Positions 9,996-24,183 of a DNA stretch of 64,000 nt are shown one piece after another (the stretch's first letter is position 1; every line of letters begins with the position of its first letter). Under the pieces are notes generated by a model, which was given only the letters and a program-made list of their open reading frames with translations, did not search any database and was not told where the DNA came from. Source of the stretch: Sophora flavescens (Eukaryota; Streptophyta; Magnoliopsida; Fabales; Fabaceae); the NCBI GenBank assembly GCA_030762895.1, contig CM061062.1, positions 101,848,874-101,912,873 of the forward strand. The letters run 5' to 3'. A program made the position numbers and the translations under genes.

Positions 9996-11889
9996 TCCAT
10001 AATTAGAAAATAGCGGCACATATATACAATCTGGACACAAAGTCCTATCAAATTGGACATAAAGTCCTATAAAAGATACATTGATCCACTCCGGACCTCA
10101 ATGATCATCACCACCTGACACGTCTGTCATATACATTGATTCCCTCTGGATTCAATGCCATTTACATGACACAATGGCCATTAAATGCATGAGAAAAACT
10201 TTTATTCTCGTTTGTTTTCTTTGTCGTAATAATCTTTCCTCGTCGAAGCACAAAGCTTAACGACCATGCTTAATTCTTTTAATTAAGACTTTTCACTTAA
10301 AACAAATACAGGACACACAGTCCAAATCTTTTAATCCCAACATAGGACATACAGTCCGAATGCTCAATCACGATGCCCTTAAACCGATGCACCAGTTTTA
10401 GGCTCGCGGATATGGAACTCACTGTCCACATCAACTTAGGACACACAGTCCAAAAACAAAACTTTACAGGACACTCCGTCCCCTGACACGGATCCTTGAT
10501 CTACGTGTCCATACAACACTAGAACCCCGACGTCTCGGTTTCTAGGCTAATTTATCAACTTGTAAAACATTTCGCTCAGTGAAAATCAAAACCAAAACAA
10601 AACCTCGATCACTTATCCAAGTAACCGGAACGTTTCCAAAATTATTTGGGAGAAAATCCATTTCCTTTGCAAAAATCTTTTCTAAAACATCTAGGAAATT
10701 CATTTGTATTTGAAATTCATTGATGGAATAAAGTTAAATATTTTCAAAAGGTCTTTCCTTCATGATAAATATTTTCAAAGGGTCTTTCCTTCATAAAGCA
10801 CACCGTTCGAAAAGGTTTTCTCTCGTACAAAACTTTTTATCATAAAAATATAGTTTCCTTCAACTCAAAATCACTTTAAAATTTTTCTAAAACAAAAGAA
10901 TCTTATTCTTCTGAAGTAAGCACTTTAAACAATAAACTTTTATAAGTGAACCCAAAACTTTCAAAATTTTATTCAAGGCTTATTAAGGCTTTTAATCCTT
11001 ATCATTATTAGGCACAGACTCAAGTCTGGCTTCTCAAACTTCAATCAACAACAATAACATCACAGTTAATCATATATATATAATTCATATATATATCACA
11101 GTTAATCACATATATATAATTCATAACACTTTAAAGCAACAAATATTCAACTCCAAGTAATAACCACAATGGTTCAAAATAAACAAGTTATTCAAGTATT
11201 GGCTAAACATCACAATAATTTTCACAACACTCAATTACACACATACACACATGCATATAGTTATTGAATATCCCTAGGTAACTCCCCTTACCTTTGAAGA
11301 CAAGTAAAGGATCCTCGTCCTAAGGCTCACATTAGCTCATATCTACTCCATCAAGCAAGAATAGCCATGTCCAATCGTCTTAGAGAGTAAATCCAATAAC
11401 GCGCAACAACAAAAATCAGGAAATCAATTACATGATCAAACACACATTCTAACTTGATCTAAACACTTAATCTAATTACCAAACAAGGTTATTTTTAAAG
11501 AAAATCATGTTTGAAGCTCACGCTTCCTAATACCCTTTTAGGAAACTTTGTTTTGATTAAAAGATCTTGAAAAAGAACTTTGGAAATCATCCATTAAGAG
11601 TCCTAATTACACTAAATCATAATTAATTTCATAAAAACATACCCAAATTCAAATAAAATCAAATTGGGGGTTTAGGGCTCATTATTAAAATTTAGGGAAA
11701 ACTCAGAATAATGAAATTGGTTTGGGGAAACACAAACTCACAGTCCCAATCTCATAAAACAACTTTAAATTTCAAGATTAAAATCTGAAATCAAAGGGTT
11801 AGGGTTAGGGTTTCAAAAAATCAGATTTGGGGTTTTAAATCTGAGACACAAGAGAGGGTTTTGACTCACCCAAGCTTAGAGATAACTTG

Positions 11890-12317
11890 AAGGTGGTGCT
11901 GTGGTGCTCCTTGCGGCGGCGGGCGCGATTCCGGTGAGGTGGCAGTGGCGGTTCTACAGTGAACAAGAGCAACAGAGTTGAAAGAAAGCATAAAAGAAAA
12001 ATGAGAAGCTAAACCAACAAGTTGGGTTCAAAACCACCATGGAGGGCGGCAGATCGGACTTACTGCGGCGGAGAGACGAGCGCGCGACGGCGGACCGGAT
12101 GCATGGGTCGCGCGGCGTGGTCGCGGCAGTCGCGGCTTTGCTGAGGTGGTGGTCGCGCGACTCCGGGTGGCGGTGCAGGGGTGGCGCCGATCTGAACAAA
12201 ACAAGGAAGAAGGAGGAGAAAGATGAAGGAGGGAGGAAGAAGAAAAAGAAAGAAGAAAGAAGAAAGAAGGAGAAGAATCAGAGAAGAAAAGGGAGAAAGA
12301 GAGATAGCGTCGAGTGA
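11890..12317 (-). promoter_or_regulatory. GC-rich transcribed leader of LTR 1
   Basis: This CpG-rich block stands out in an AT-rich element. On the minus strand a TATA box (12343-12353) is followed by a pyrimidine-rich leader and then the GC-rich part, the order expected for an LTR promoter and 5' leader. Open frames on both strands (plus 12039-12317; minus 11954-12199) exist in all copies but resemble no known domain and are probably by-products of base composition. Confidence 0.55.
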
Positions 12318-12342
12318 GTGAGAGAAAAAGTGAGAATCTTAA

Positions 12343-12353
12343 GTTTTTATACT
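12343..12353 (-). promoter_or_regulatory. TATA box of LTR 1
   Basis: Minus strand AGTATAAAAAC, placed just upstream of the pyrimidine-rich leader. Conserved in all three LTRs. Confidence 0.6.
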
Positions 12354-12828
12354 AATTATTTAGTAATAGGTACAAAATGAGTGATAAATATTAGGCCTAA
12401 AATAAACATGTTTTTACTTTTTAGAATCTAAAAATAAAGATTGATAAGGATATGTTTTCGAAATTCAAGTTAGAGTAAAGATTAATAGTTGAACTTATCT
12501 ACTAAGAAAATACTCACTCCAAAATTTAATCTCCGATAAATGTCAAACCAGCATATTTTTAACTCTAAAATTAAATAGGATAAGAATATGAAAATGTTTT
12601 TCTCTTAATCATATTATTTAAAATATTTTTCTGTACTGGTATAATAGTGACAATAACGTAAATTATTGTCTATTAAACGTGCATTCACTGAAATAAGTCA
12701 GTGCTAACGCACCTAATAAAATAATTTGAAGAGAGTAATTTAATTACTCAAACTAAACCACCTAACATAATAAACATAATCATCCAAATAAAATAATTAA
12801 TCCTAGGTGTAAAAACTAGGGTGTTACA

Positions 12829-12850
12829 TTACTACCCCTCTTAAAAAAAA
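12829..12850 (-). other. Polypurine tract, internal region 1
   Basis: The minus strand reads TTTTAAGAGGGGTAGTAA immediately before the LTR start TGTAACACC. It is preceded by GAAATTTCGAGGACGAA, the conserved 3' end of plant chromovirus internal regions. Confidence 0.8.
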
Positions 12851-15800
12851 TTCGTCCTCGAAATTTCGTAGCTTAAAACTAAACAGGATGTTATAATCAT
12901 ATCTTAACTCTAAATTCTTGCTTTGTATTCTCATCGCTTCATTCCTTTCATCTATAACACTATAACAGAATCAATTCTTATGCCATTCTATTTATCCTCG
13001 AAACTTTTCACTACCGCATTCTCTCCACTACCTTTGATATTTCATCTTAGTCTATTACACTTCAAAGAACAAAATCAACGCTTAATCTCTTCATTTAACT
13101 TTCTCAATACAAATCCATTAGGAAAAACTTTCTCCGATATCTAACTTTCATAGATAACGTCAAAACTAACACTATCTTTACCATAACATCGATTAACCTT
13201 CTACTCAAGAGATGCAATCATAATCTTAGTTCATTTAAGCTTAATCTACTCTTCTAGTCATATCAATTTCACACTTTTCAAATCTCCAATCAAAACATCA
13301 TAACATTCCTGACTTGCACATGATAAACTTTACTCCAAGAACCTAAGAAATTCAATCTTATCAAAATTGAATCTTACCACATCCCACATAGTCCGTTCTC
13401 CTCTTAATTCCTCTCGAATCTTTTGCCTACTTCGAATTCATATCCTTCATTTGCCTCTCATTTTCAATTTGGTTCTCAAGCCCTGTTAGCATCCCTGGTT
13501 TAAGAAATTTCCCATGCACATCTACCCTATTGTCCAAGGAAATACACAACTCCTAACAATTCCTCCATCTGAAGACATGGCTCTATCACTTATACAAGGA
13601 AGTGCTTGTATCCTATCTGCCCTTATCTTATATATTTGCAGCCGAGAAAAGAGATTATAAAACAGAGTTTCTCTAAGGCCATTACCCCTAAAAGTTGCGC
13701 CAAAACAAAGCCAAGAAATCTAGATGGACACTCCCCAATGGCAATCTTGAATTTAAAATATCTAGTTTCCACTATGGATCATCAACCACATTTTTACCAA
13801 AATAAGACTTAAAAAAATTATAAACATTTCGCCATAGCTTATTACACTCGAAAGACATAATCAAATCTTAATCACCTCTTGTCTCAAAATTTGTCTCGCT
13901 AGTAAAACTTCTTCAACACCTTATCCTCACGATGAACATCAAGTTCAACACTAACTTTTTTCCCCATCATACATCAACCTTCAACTCAAAGTATACAATT
14001 GTTGTCTTAGTTTCCTTTGTACATATTCCACCACTCCAAATTATATTATAGTCATTCATTTCAATCTTAAAGAATATGATTACATTTCTCCATGCAACTA
14101 CAACCAAAAGGAATCACTTCAACTTGAATTATCCAAAACCATAATTCTTAAACTTTTCTAACAACTTAGTTCACTCAAGAACTCCTTTTTACTATTTCCG
14201 TTCAGCTTAAGGAAAACTACCATATATATATTTTTCCGTTAATCCTCGGACTCACTAAGTCAATATTAACCATAAATATTGATCACTACTCTAAATTCTT
14301 TTAATGATATATCTACCTCGATCATGATAAAATCCATTGAAATCATCTCACTCAAAAATGTTGAACTTAAGGGTTCTCATAATATCTTTCACATCTATAC
14401 ACTAACGAAGCTTCTATCAACTCTGGTTTATCCTACCATAGAGATGTCAAAAATTAGGTACCACACTATCTCCCAACTAACCCGCTAAGGATTGGTCATC
14501 TCATTACTTTATCCATCCCACTGAGGATGATCGGTTGGACTTAACCTCAACTTAGTCCTCAACACTTAAAGCAAACTTAACCGACATACGTTGATAAACT
14601 TCCATTTTTCATCTGAAACAATACTTGAAGATACTCCACGAAGTCTGAACAATCTTCTGATACATTATTCGGTTCACTAACTCTGCTTGTGGATCTTAAC
14701 TCGTAAGAAAATGTAAACTTCACCAGTCGATCAACGATCACTTGAATTCAAATAAGACTCATGTAGGTCTTCAGAAAACTCATAACAAAGATTGAAGGAA
14801 TGCCAACATCTCAACAAGGAAGGTCTCAATTGTACATCTTGATGTGGAGATATCCATCTCACAACTGATGAGATAGGTCACACATCGACAACGTTTGAAA
14901 AATACGTAGAATTAAGATGATCAATGACAACAAGCACTTTCGAACGACAATAAGACATGACCTTAGTGATTATAAAAGAATTTCTCAAGAAAAGAAATTT
15001 TTCTGGATTTCACTTTCACATTAGCATAGTTTGAAGGATATCGGAACATCCAGTATGGAAAAAGATCATTCCATCAGGTTCGTGGGTGTAAAAATGCATG
15101 ATCAATACACATTTACAAACATGAATCTAATAAAGTTCATTCTTCCACAAGAATCTTCCAACGGATTTAAATAATCAAGAAGTGAATAATGTTTAATCCC
15201 AAAAGGATTAATTCTTATTCTTAATACAAAGAATTTACAAAATGATGACTTTCACCTCTAACAAAAATAGAAGTGACGAAACTAGGTTTCACCAAGAAAC
15301 TTCTACTATCACGAAATTATCTGGGTTATAACTCAAGAAAAATAGTCATAACCACTTCTCTCAACAAAGTGTGAAAGTATCCAGACCAATCGATTCCTTT
15401 AAACCAATTCACTCAAATGTCTAGTACATCGAGGATCATTTAGAAGTGTGAGTACAACTTCTCACAAACAAAGAAATGAATAACTGGAAATTTATGAATC
15501 GGCATAACTAATTCATAAGTCCTGACAGACTGCAAATTAAAATCAGAAAATATGTCTGACACATACCAACTTCACCATTGTGATTATCTAATAAAATCAC
15601 AGGGATATGAAAATTAATTGTCAAGTCGACAAACACAAGAGAATCAAAGGGTACAATGAAGAATTCCTTAATCAAGAAACACTCACCCAAGATCGAAAAT
15701 CCACTCGATTCGTCTTGGTTCCAACCAACATACACTTCTTTCTAGTCAAGCTTAGTGTGACCACCTTGAATTGGGTACGATCCCGGACAACTTAACCAAT

Positions 15801-16511
15801 CGATCCAACATACAAAAGGTTGATCTTTCCTCATAAACTGAGTTGACGATGCAAAACCTTAGATAGGTCATCACTCCAATCTAATAATAACTCATCTTCA
15901 AGTCAATCTTTGAGTAGTCGACAAATCCTCGAAATAGATTTACCAAATCAACTACGCAAGTCAGAGAATACTTGTCCATCATTCGTCCTTTTACCTAGCT
16001 GTCAGAAATCTACACAGTGACACAACCTCCATACTACAATTGGTGCTTCACAAGGAAAACACTCGGTCTAACAAACGATTCAGACCACTGATCTTTCAGT
16101 TGAATCGAGTCGTCCAACTCGCTTCAACTTTGTAGGTAACATTCTACACAAAGCGACAGACATTTGACTGCATCCAGAAACTAGATCAATCAAAAATCAA
16201 TGTCCTTTGCTAACCATAAACCTAGAATATTTCCAGGAAACACTCCCGGAAAAACCCTATACACAAACACCTTGTTTCGAATGTCTGACACGATTCGCAA
16301 GGATAATCGAATGTCATATCCGAACCCAAGTAACATTCAAGATCTATGGTCTCCCAGGACATAAAACCCTTGGAAAAACCATCAACAAAACATATACTTG
16401 TGCGTCAACACACATTGCTTCAACAAGAAACAATTCAAACAAAATCCAACCAGAGATCACACAACAAAAACTTAACAGGCCTATTCCCCAAAGATCCCGA
16501 AAGACTCGACC

Positions 16512-16524
16512 AGCTCTGATACCA
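16512..16524 (-). other. Primer binding site 1 (tRNA-Met)
   Basis: Minus strand TGGTATCAGAGCT, four bases from the end of LTR 2. It matches the standard plant initiator tRNA-Met site exactly. Confidence 0.9.
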
Positions 16525-17504
16525 CTCTGTAACACCCTCCCTTGGGCATTACTACGTAACACGTGCGGAAATAAAATTAAAAGAAAATTTGCTGGTGCTT
16601 TCGGAAAATAACTTATATAAGTACATAAGTGTCTGAAATTGGGTGAAAATTTTTTTTTGTCACAACTCCATACCTAAGCCTTAATTGATCGACACACAAA
16701 CTTACTATCATAGCTTGACAAGCCTATTTAATTTAAAGGATATACTTAAATACAAAATAGTAGTTTTACAAAAATTTCGACAGAGTCTCCTCTGTAATTC
16801 GGACATCCCAGAGTAAAATAACACCTGTTAAAATAATTACATTTTCACTCCAGAATTCCAGATACACCAAATTCAAACAGGCATCAATACATAAAAATAA
16901 TAGTTATAGTCATAAGCGTTACAAGACCAAAAGAAATAGCTTGGATTTTCATTCAAAAGATATGCTCTCCGAGCTATAGATATTCCATTTTAAAATAAAG
17001 GCTCTCTGAGCCAAACTCGTACATACTATCAAAATAATCTAAGTCTCAACCCTAAGCTGGTCGTTCTAAAAGTTATTCCGCAAGTAATACCTCATCAAGC
17101 AACTACATCTAAGTCTCTGAATGACTTAGAAAGACTCCTCTGCACCATCTGTGTTAGAGTACCCAGGGTACAATATCGAACTTAGAAGAATCCTGAAATG
17201 TTTGTAAGGGTGAGATACCGACAAATGGATATATCACACAACAACCATACACATGATACATGCATCACATAATCATATAAGCATTTTAAATCATGCATAT
17301 ACATAACATAACAGTGTTATAACAAAGGGTCTCAAACCCGAACAATCGGTTTTATAAAGAGAATGCATGACACTTCAATATTCAACTCTATTTTGATACC
17401 TAATCTCCGGAGATCCCACAACTTTCTGTTTCGTTTCAAGCTGATCAGGCTCGCACATGGCGCATCGTAAAACAAACAAAACAATGCCCAAGAAAATAAA
17501 TGGT

Positions 17505-17654
17505 GCACATCCCCATTCCCGATAGGATGTTCATGCCAGCACCTAACACAATTGTGCACATCCCCATTCCCGTTAGGATGCTCATGCAAAGCAACGACAC
17601 AATTGTGCACATCCCCATTCCCGTTAGGATGCTCATGCAAAGCAATGACACTAT
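17505..17654. repeat. 51-bp minisatellite in LTR 2
   Basis: Same three-unit array as in LTR 1, with the same unit-to-unit differences. Confidence 0.85.
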
Positions 17655-20004
17655 TCCATAATTAGAAAATAGCGGCACATATATACAATCTGGACACAAA
17701 GTCCTATCAAATTGGACACAAAGTCCTATAAAAGATACATTGATCCACTCCGGACCTCAATGATCATCACCACCTGACACGTCTGTCATATACATTGATT
17801 CCCTCTGGATTCAATGCCATTTACATGACACAATGGCCATTAAATGCATGAGAAAAACTTTTATTCTCGTTTGTTTTCTTTGTCGTAATAATCTTTCCTC
17901 GTCGAAGCACAAAGCTTAATGACCATGCTTAATTCTTTTAATTAAGACTTTTCACTTAAAACAAATACATGACACACATCTCAAATCTTTTAATCCCAAC
18001 ATAGGACATACGGTCAGAATGCTCAATCACGATGCCCTTAAACCGATGCACCAGTTTTAGGCTCGCGGATATGGAACTCACTTTGTCCACATCAACTTAG
18101 GACACACAGGTCAAAAAACAAAACTTTACAGGACACTCCGTCCCCTGACACGGATCCTTGATCTACGTGTCCATACAACACTAGAACCCCGACGTCTCGG
18201 TTTCTAGGCTAATTTATCAACTTGTAAAACATTTCGCTCAGTGAAAATCAAAACCAAAACAAAACCTCGATCACTTATCCGAGTAACCGGAACGTTTCCA
18301 AAATTATTTGGGAGAAAATCCATTTCCTTTGCAAAAATCTTTTCTAAAACATCTAGGAAATTCCTTTGTATTTGAAATTCATTGATGGAATAAAGTTAAA
18401 TATTTTCAAAAGGTCTTTCCTTCATGATAAATATTTTCAAAGGGTCTTTCCTTCATAAAGCACACCGTTCGAAAAGGTTTTCTCTCGTACAAAACTTTTT
18501 ATCATAAAAATATAGTTTCCTTCAACTCAAAATCACTTTAAAATTTTTCTAAAACAAAAGAATCTTATTCTTCTGAAGTAAGCACTTTAAACAATAAACT
18601 TTTATAAGTGAACCCAAAACTTTCAAAATTTTATTCAAGGCTTATTAAGGCTTTTAATCCTTATCATTATTAGGCACAGACTCAAGTCTGGCTTCTCAAA
18701 CTTCAATCAACAACAATAACATCACAGTTAATCATATATATATAATTCATATATATATCACAGTTAATCACATATATATAATTCATAACACTTTAAAGCA
18801 ACAAATATTCAACTCCAAGTAATAACCACAATGGTTCAAAATAAACAAGTTATTCAAGTATTGGCTAAACATCACAATAATTTTCACAACACTCAATTAC
18901 ACACATACACACATGCATATAGTTATTGAATATCCCTAGGTAACTCCCCTTACCTTTGAAGACAAGTAAAGGATCCTCGTCCTAAGGCTTACATTAGCTC
19001 ATATCTACTCCATCAAGCAAGAATAGCCGTGTCCAATCGTCTTAGAGAGTAAATCCAATAACGCGCAACAACAAAAATCAGGAAATCAATTACATGATCA
19101 AACACACATTCTAACTTGATCTAAACACTTAATCTAATTACCAAACAAGGTTATTTTTAAAGAAAATCATGTTTGAAGCTCACGCTTCCTAATACCCTTT
19201 TAGGAAACTTTGTTTTGATTAAAAGATCTTGAAAAAGAACTTTGGAAATCATCCATTAAGAGTCCTAATTACACTAAATCATAATTAATTTCATAAAAAC
19301 ATACCCAAATTCAAATAAAATCAAATTGGGGGTTTAGGGCTCATTATTAAAATTTAGGGAAAACTCAGAATAATGAAATTGGTTTAGGGAAACACAAACT
19401 CACAGTCCCAATCTCATAAAACAACTTTAAATTTCAAGATTAAAATTTGAAATCAAAGGGTTAGGGTTAGGGTTTCAAAAAATCAGATTTGGGGTTTTAA
19501 ATCTGAGACACAAGAGAGGGTTTTGACTCACCCAAGCTTAGAGATAACTTGAAGGTGGTGCTGTGGTGCTCCTTGCGGCGGCGGGCGCGATTCCGGTGAG
19601 GTGGCAGTGGCGGTTCTACAGTGAACAAGAGCAACAGAGTTGAAAGAAAGCATAAAAGAAAAATGAGAAGCTAAACCAACAAGTTGGGTTCAAAACCACC
19701 ATGGAGGGCGGCAGATCGGACTTACTGCGGCGGAGAGACGAGCGCGCGACGGCGGACCGGATGCATGGGTCGCGCGGCGTGGTCGTGGCAGTCGCGGCTT
19801 TGCTGAGGTGGTGGTCGCGCGACTCCGGGTGGCGGTGCAGGGGTGGCGCCGATCTGAACAAAACAAGGAAGAGGGAGGAGAAAGATGAAGGAGGGAGGAA
19901 GAAGAAAAAGAAAGAAGAAAGAAGAAAGAAGGAGAAGAATCAGAGAAGAAAAGGGAGAAAGAGAGATAGCGTCGAGTGAGTGAGAGAAAAAGTAAGAATC
20001 TTAA

Positions 20005-20015
20005 GTTTTTATACT
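20005..20015 (-). promoter_or_regulatory. TATA box of LTR 2
   Basis: Minus strand AGTATAAAAAC, upstream of the GC-rich leader at about 19550-19980. Confidence 0.6.
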
Positions 20016-20490
20016 AATTATTTAGTAATAGGTACAAAATGAGTGATAAATATTAGGCCTAAAATAAACATGTTTTTACTTTTTAGAATCTAAAAATAAA
20101 GATTGATAAGGATATGTTTTCGAAATTCAAGTTAGAGTAAAGATTAATAGTTGAACTTATCTACTAAGAAAATACTCACTCCAAAATTTAATCTCCGATA
20201 AATGTCAAACCAGCATATTTTTAACTCTAAAATTAAATAGGATAAGAATATGAAAATGTTTTTCTCTTAATCATATTATTTAAAATATTTTTCTGTACTG
20301 GTATAATAGTGACAATAACGTAAATTATTGTCTATTAAACGTGCATTCACTGAAATAAGTCAGTGCTAACGCACCTAATAAAATAATTTGAAGAGAGTAA
20401 TTTAATTACTCAAACTAAACCACCTAACATAATAAACATAATCATCCAAATAAAATAATTAATCCTAGGTGTAAAAACTAGGGTGTTACA

Positions 20491-20512
20491 TTACTACCCC
20501 TCTTAAAAAAAA
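20491..20512 (-). other. Polypurine tract, internal region 2
   Basis: Same purine run as at 12829, adjacent to the end of LTR 2. Confidence 0.8.
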
Positions 20513-23500
20513 TTCGTCCTCGAAATTTCGTAGCTTAAAACTAAACAGGATGTTATAATCATATCTTAACTCTAAATTCTTGCTTTGTATTCTCATCGCT
20601 TCATTCCTTTCATCTATAACACTATAACAGAATCAATTCTTATGCCATTCTATTTATCCTCGAAACTTTTCACTACCGCATTCTCTCCACTACCTTTGAT
20701 ATTTCATCTTAGTCTATTACACTTCAAAGAACAAAATCAACGCTTAATCTCTTCATTTAACTTTCTCAATACAAATCCATTAGGAAAAACTTTCTCCGAT
20801 ATCTAACTTTCATAGATAACGTCAAAACTAACACTATCTTTACCATAACATCGATTAACCTTCTACTCAAGAGATGCAATCATAATCTTAGTTCATTTAA
20901 GCTTAATCTACTCTTCTAGTCATATCAATTTCACACTTTTCAAATCTCCAATCAAAACATCATAACATTCCTGACTTGCACATGATAAACTTTACTCCAA
21001 GAACCTAAGAAATTCAATCTTATCAAAATTGAATCTTACCACATCCCACATAGTCCGTTCTCCTCTTAATTCCTCTCGAATCTTTTGCCTACTTCGAATT
21101 CATATCCTTCATTTGCCTCTCATTTTCAATTTGGTTCTCAAGCCCTGTTAGCATCCCTGGTTTAAGAAATTTCCCATGCACATCTACCCTATTGTCCAAG
21201 GAAATACACAACTCCTAACAATTCCTCCATCTGAAGACATGGCTCTATCACTTATACAAGGAAGTGCTTGTATCCTATCTGCCCTTATCTTATATATTTG
21301 CAGCCGAGAAAAGAGATTATAAAACAGAGTTTCTCTAAGGCCATTACCCCTAAAAGTTGCGCCAAAACAAAGCCAAGAAATCTAGATGGACACTCCCCAA
21401 TGGCAATCTTGAATTTAAAATATCTAGTTTCCACTATGGATCATCAACCACATTTTTACCAAAATAAGACTTAAAAAAATTATAAACATTTCGCCATAGC
21501 TTATTACACTCGAAAGACATAATCAAATCTTAATCACCTCTTGTCTCAAAATTTGTCTGCTAGTAAAACTTCTTCAACACCTTATCCTCACGATGAACAT
21601 CAAGTTCAACACTAACTTTTTTCCCCATCATACATCAACCTTCAACTCAAAGTATACAATTGTTGTCTTAGTTTCCTTTGTACATATTCCACCACTCCAA
21701 ATTATATCATAGTCATTCATTTCAATCTTAAAGAATATGATTACATTTCTCCATGCAACTACAACCAAAAGGAATCACTTCAACTTGAATTATCCAAAAC
21801 CATAATTCTTAAACTTTTCTAACAACTTAGTTCACTCAAGAACTCCTTTTTACTATTTCCGTTCAGCTTAAGGAAAACTACCATATATATATTTTTCCGT
21901 TAATCCTCGGACTCACTAAGTCAATATTAACCATAAATATTGATCACTACTCTAAATTCTTTTAATGATATATCTACCTCGATCATGATAAAATCCATTG
22001 AAATCATCTCACTCAAAAATGTTGAACTTAAGGGTTCTCATAATATCTTTCACATCTATACACTAACGAAGCTTCTATCAACTCTGGTTTATCCTACCAT
22101 AGAGATGTCAAAAATTAGGTACCACACTATCTCCCAACTAACCCGCTAAGGATTGGTCATCTCATTACTTTATCCATCCCACTGAGGATGATCGGTTGGA
22201 CTTAACCTCAACTTAGTCCTCAACACTTAAAGCAAACTTAACCGACATACGTTGATAAACTTCCATTTTTCATCTGAAACAATACTTGAAGATACTCCAC
22301 GAAGTCTGAACAATCTTCTGATACATTATTCGGTTCACTAACTCTGCTTGTGGATCTTAACTCGTAAGAAAATGTAAACTTCACCAGTCGATCAACGATC
22401 ACTTGAATTCAAATAAGACTCATGTAGGTCTTCAGAAAACTCATAACAAAGATTGAAGGAATGCCAACATCTCAACAAGGAAGGTCTCAATTGTACATCT
22501 TGATGTGGAGATATCCATCTCACAACTGATGAGATAGGTCACACATCGACAACGTTTGAAAAATACGTAGAATTAAGATGATCAATGACAACAAGCACTT
22601 TCGAACGACAATAAGACATGACCTTAGTGATTATAAAAGAATTTCTCAAGAAAAGAAATTTTTCTGGATTTCACTTTCACATTAGCATAGTTTGAAGGAT
22701 ATCGGAACATCCAAGTATGGAAAAAGATCATTCCATCAGGTTCGTGGGTGTAAAAATGCATGATCAATACACATTTACAAACATGAATCTAATAAAGTTC
22801 ATTCTTCCACAAGAATCTTCCAACGGATTTAAATAATCAAGAAGTGAATAATGTTTAATCCCAAAAGGATTAATTCTTATTCTTAATACAAAGAATTTAC
22901 AAAATGATGACTTTCACCTCTAACAAAAATAGAAGTGACGAAACTAGGTTTCACCAAGAAACTTCTACTATCACGAAATTATCTGGGTTATAACTCAAGA
23001 AAAATAGTCATAACCACTTCTCTCAACAAAGTGTGAAAGTATCCAGACCAATCGATTCCTTTAAACCAATTCACTCAAATGTCTAGTACATCGAGGATCA
23101 TTTAGAAGTGTGAGTACAACTTCTCACAAACAAAGAAATGAATAACTGGAAATTTATGAATCGGCATAACTAATTCATAAGTCCTGACAGACTGCAAATT
23201 AAAATCAGAAAATATGTCTGACACATACCAACTTCACCATTGTGATTATCTAATAAAATCACAGGATATGAAAATTAATTGTCAACTGACAAACACAAGA
23301 GAATCAAAGGGTACAATGAAGAATTCCTTAATCAAGAAACACTCACCCAAGATCGAAAATCCACTCGATTCGTCTTGGTTCCAACCAACATACACTTCTT
23401 TCTAGTCAAGCTTAGTGTGACCACCTTGAATTGGGTACGATCCCGGACAACTTAACCAATCGATCCAACATACAAAAGGTTGATCTTTCCTCATAAACTG

Positions 23501-24170
23501 AGTTGACGATGCAAAACCTTAGATAGGTCATCACTCCAATCTAATAATAACTCATCTTCAAGTCAATCTTTGAGTAGTCGACAAATCCTCGAAATAGATT
23601 TACCAAATCAACTACGCAAGTCAGAGAATACTTGTCCATCATTCGTCCTTTTACCTAGCTGTCAGAAATCTACACAGTGACACAACCTCCATACTACAAT
23701 TGGTGCTTCACAAGGAAAACACTCGGTCTAACAAACGATTCAGACCACTGATCTTTCAGTTGAATCGAGTCGTCCAACTCGCTTCAACTTTGTAGGTAAC
23801 ATTCTACACAAAGCGACAGACATTTGACTGCATCCAGAAACTAGATCAATCAAAAATCAATGTCCTTTGCTAACCATAAACCTAGAATATTTCCGGAAAC
23901 ACTCCCGGAAAAACCCTATACACAAACACCTTGTTTCGAATGTCTGACACGATTCGCAAGGATAATCGAATGTCATATCCGAACCCAAGTAACATTCAAG
24001 ATCTATGGTCTCCCAGGACATAAAACCCTTGGAAAAACCATCAACAAAACATATACTTGTGCGTCAACACACATTGCTTCAACAAGAAACAATTCAAACA
24101 AAATCCAACCAGAGATCACACAACAAAAACTTAACAGGCCTATTCCCCAAAGATCCCGAAAGACTCGACC

Positions 24171-24183
24171 AGCTCTGATACCA
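24171..24183 (-). other. Primer binding site 2 (tRNA-Met)
   Basis: Minus strand TGGTATCAGAGCT next to LTR 3. This is the genuine element start side. Confidence 0.9.

Larger units (their letters stand above)
8870..12828 (-). repeat. LTR 1 (outer left, functional 3' LTR)
   Basis: 3959 bp, starting TGTAACACCCTCCC and ending GGGTGTTACA. It contains a 51-bp-unit minisatellite (9845-9995), AT microsatellites (11080-11130), a telobox-like GGGTTAGGGTTAGGGTTT (11796-11813), a GC-rich leader (11890-12200) followed by a purine-rich run, and a minus-strand TATA box (12343-12353). Confidence 0.93.
12829..16527 (-). pseudogene. Internal region 1 with decayed chromovirus pol
   Basis: 3699 bp between LTR 1 and LTR 2. 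No frame longer than about 130 codons. On the minus strand relics of the integrase core are still readable: VIVDRLVKF at about 14718-14741 and KLRLSPTDHPQWDG at about 14510-14550 (normally HPQTDGQSE), followed by a stop. Gag, protease and RT could not be recognised. The same decay is present in internal region 2, so it predates the duplication. Confidence 0.75.
16528..20490 (-). repeat. LTR 2 (middle), mosaic of LTR 1 and LTR 3
   Basis: 3963 bp. In its left part it shares bases with LTR 3 against LTR 1 (e.g. TCACAACTCC versus TCACGACTCC; AAAGATATGC versus AAATATATGC; GGACACAAAG versus GGACATAAAG; GGCTTACATT versus GGCTCACATT; GGTTTAGGG versus GGTTTGGGG). To the right of about 19545 it matches LTR 1 against LTR 3 (GATAACTTG, GGGCGCGATTCC, GAACTTATC, CAGCATATT). 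It carries the minisatellite (about 17505-17650), telobox (19458-19475), GC leader and TATA box. Confidence 0.92.

Noticed and set aside
11796..11813. Interstitial telomere
   Set aside because: Only three imperfect repeats, and in the same place in each LTR. A telobox-like motif is the better reading.
12039..12317. Plus-strand 92-codon ORF in the GC-rich leader (also 19701 and 27358)
   Set aside because: It lies on the strand opposite to the element and ends in a Lys/Glu/Arg run produced by a purine tract. A composition artefact.
14279..14488. Small plus-strand ORFs within the array internal regions (e.g. 69 codons here, 134 codons at 16207)
   Set aside because: They run opposite to the decayed pol and coincide with integrase relics or LTR junctions.
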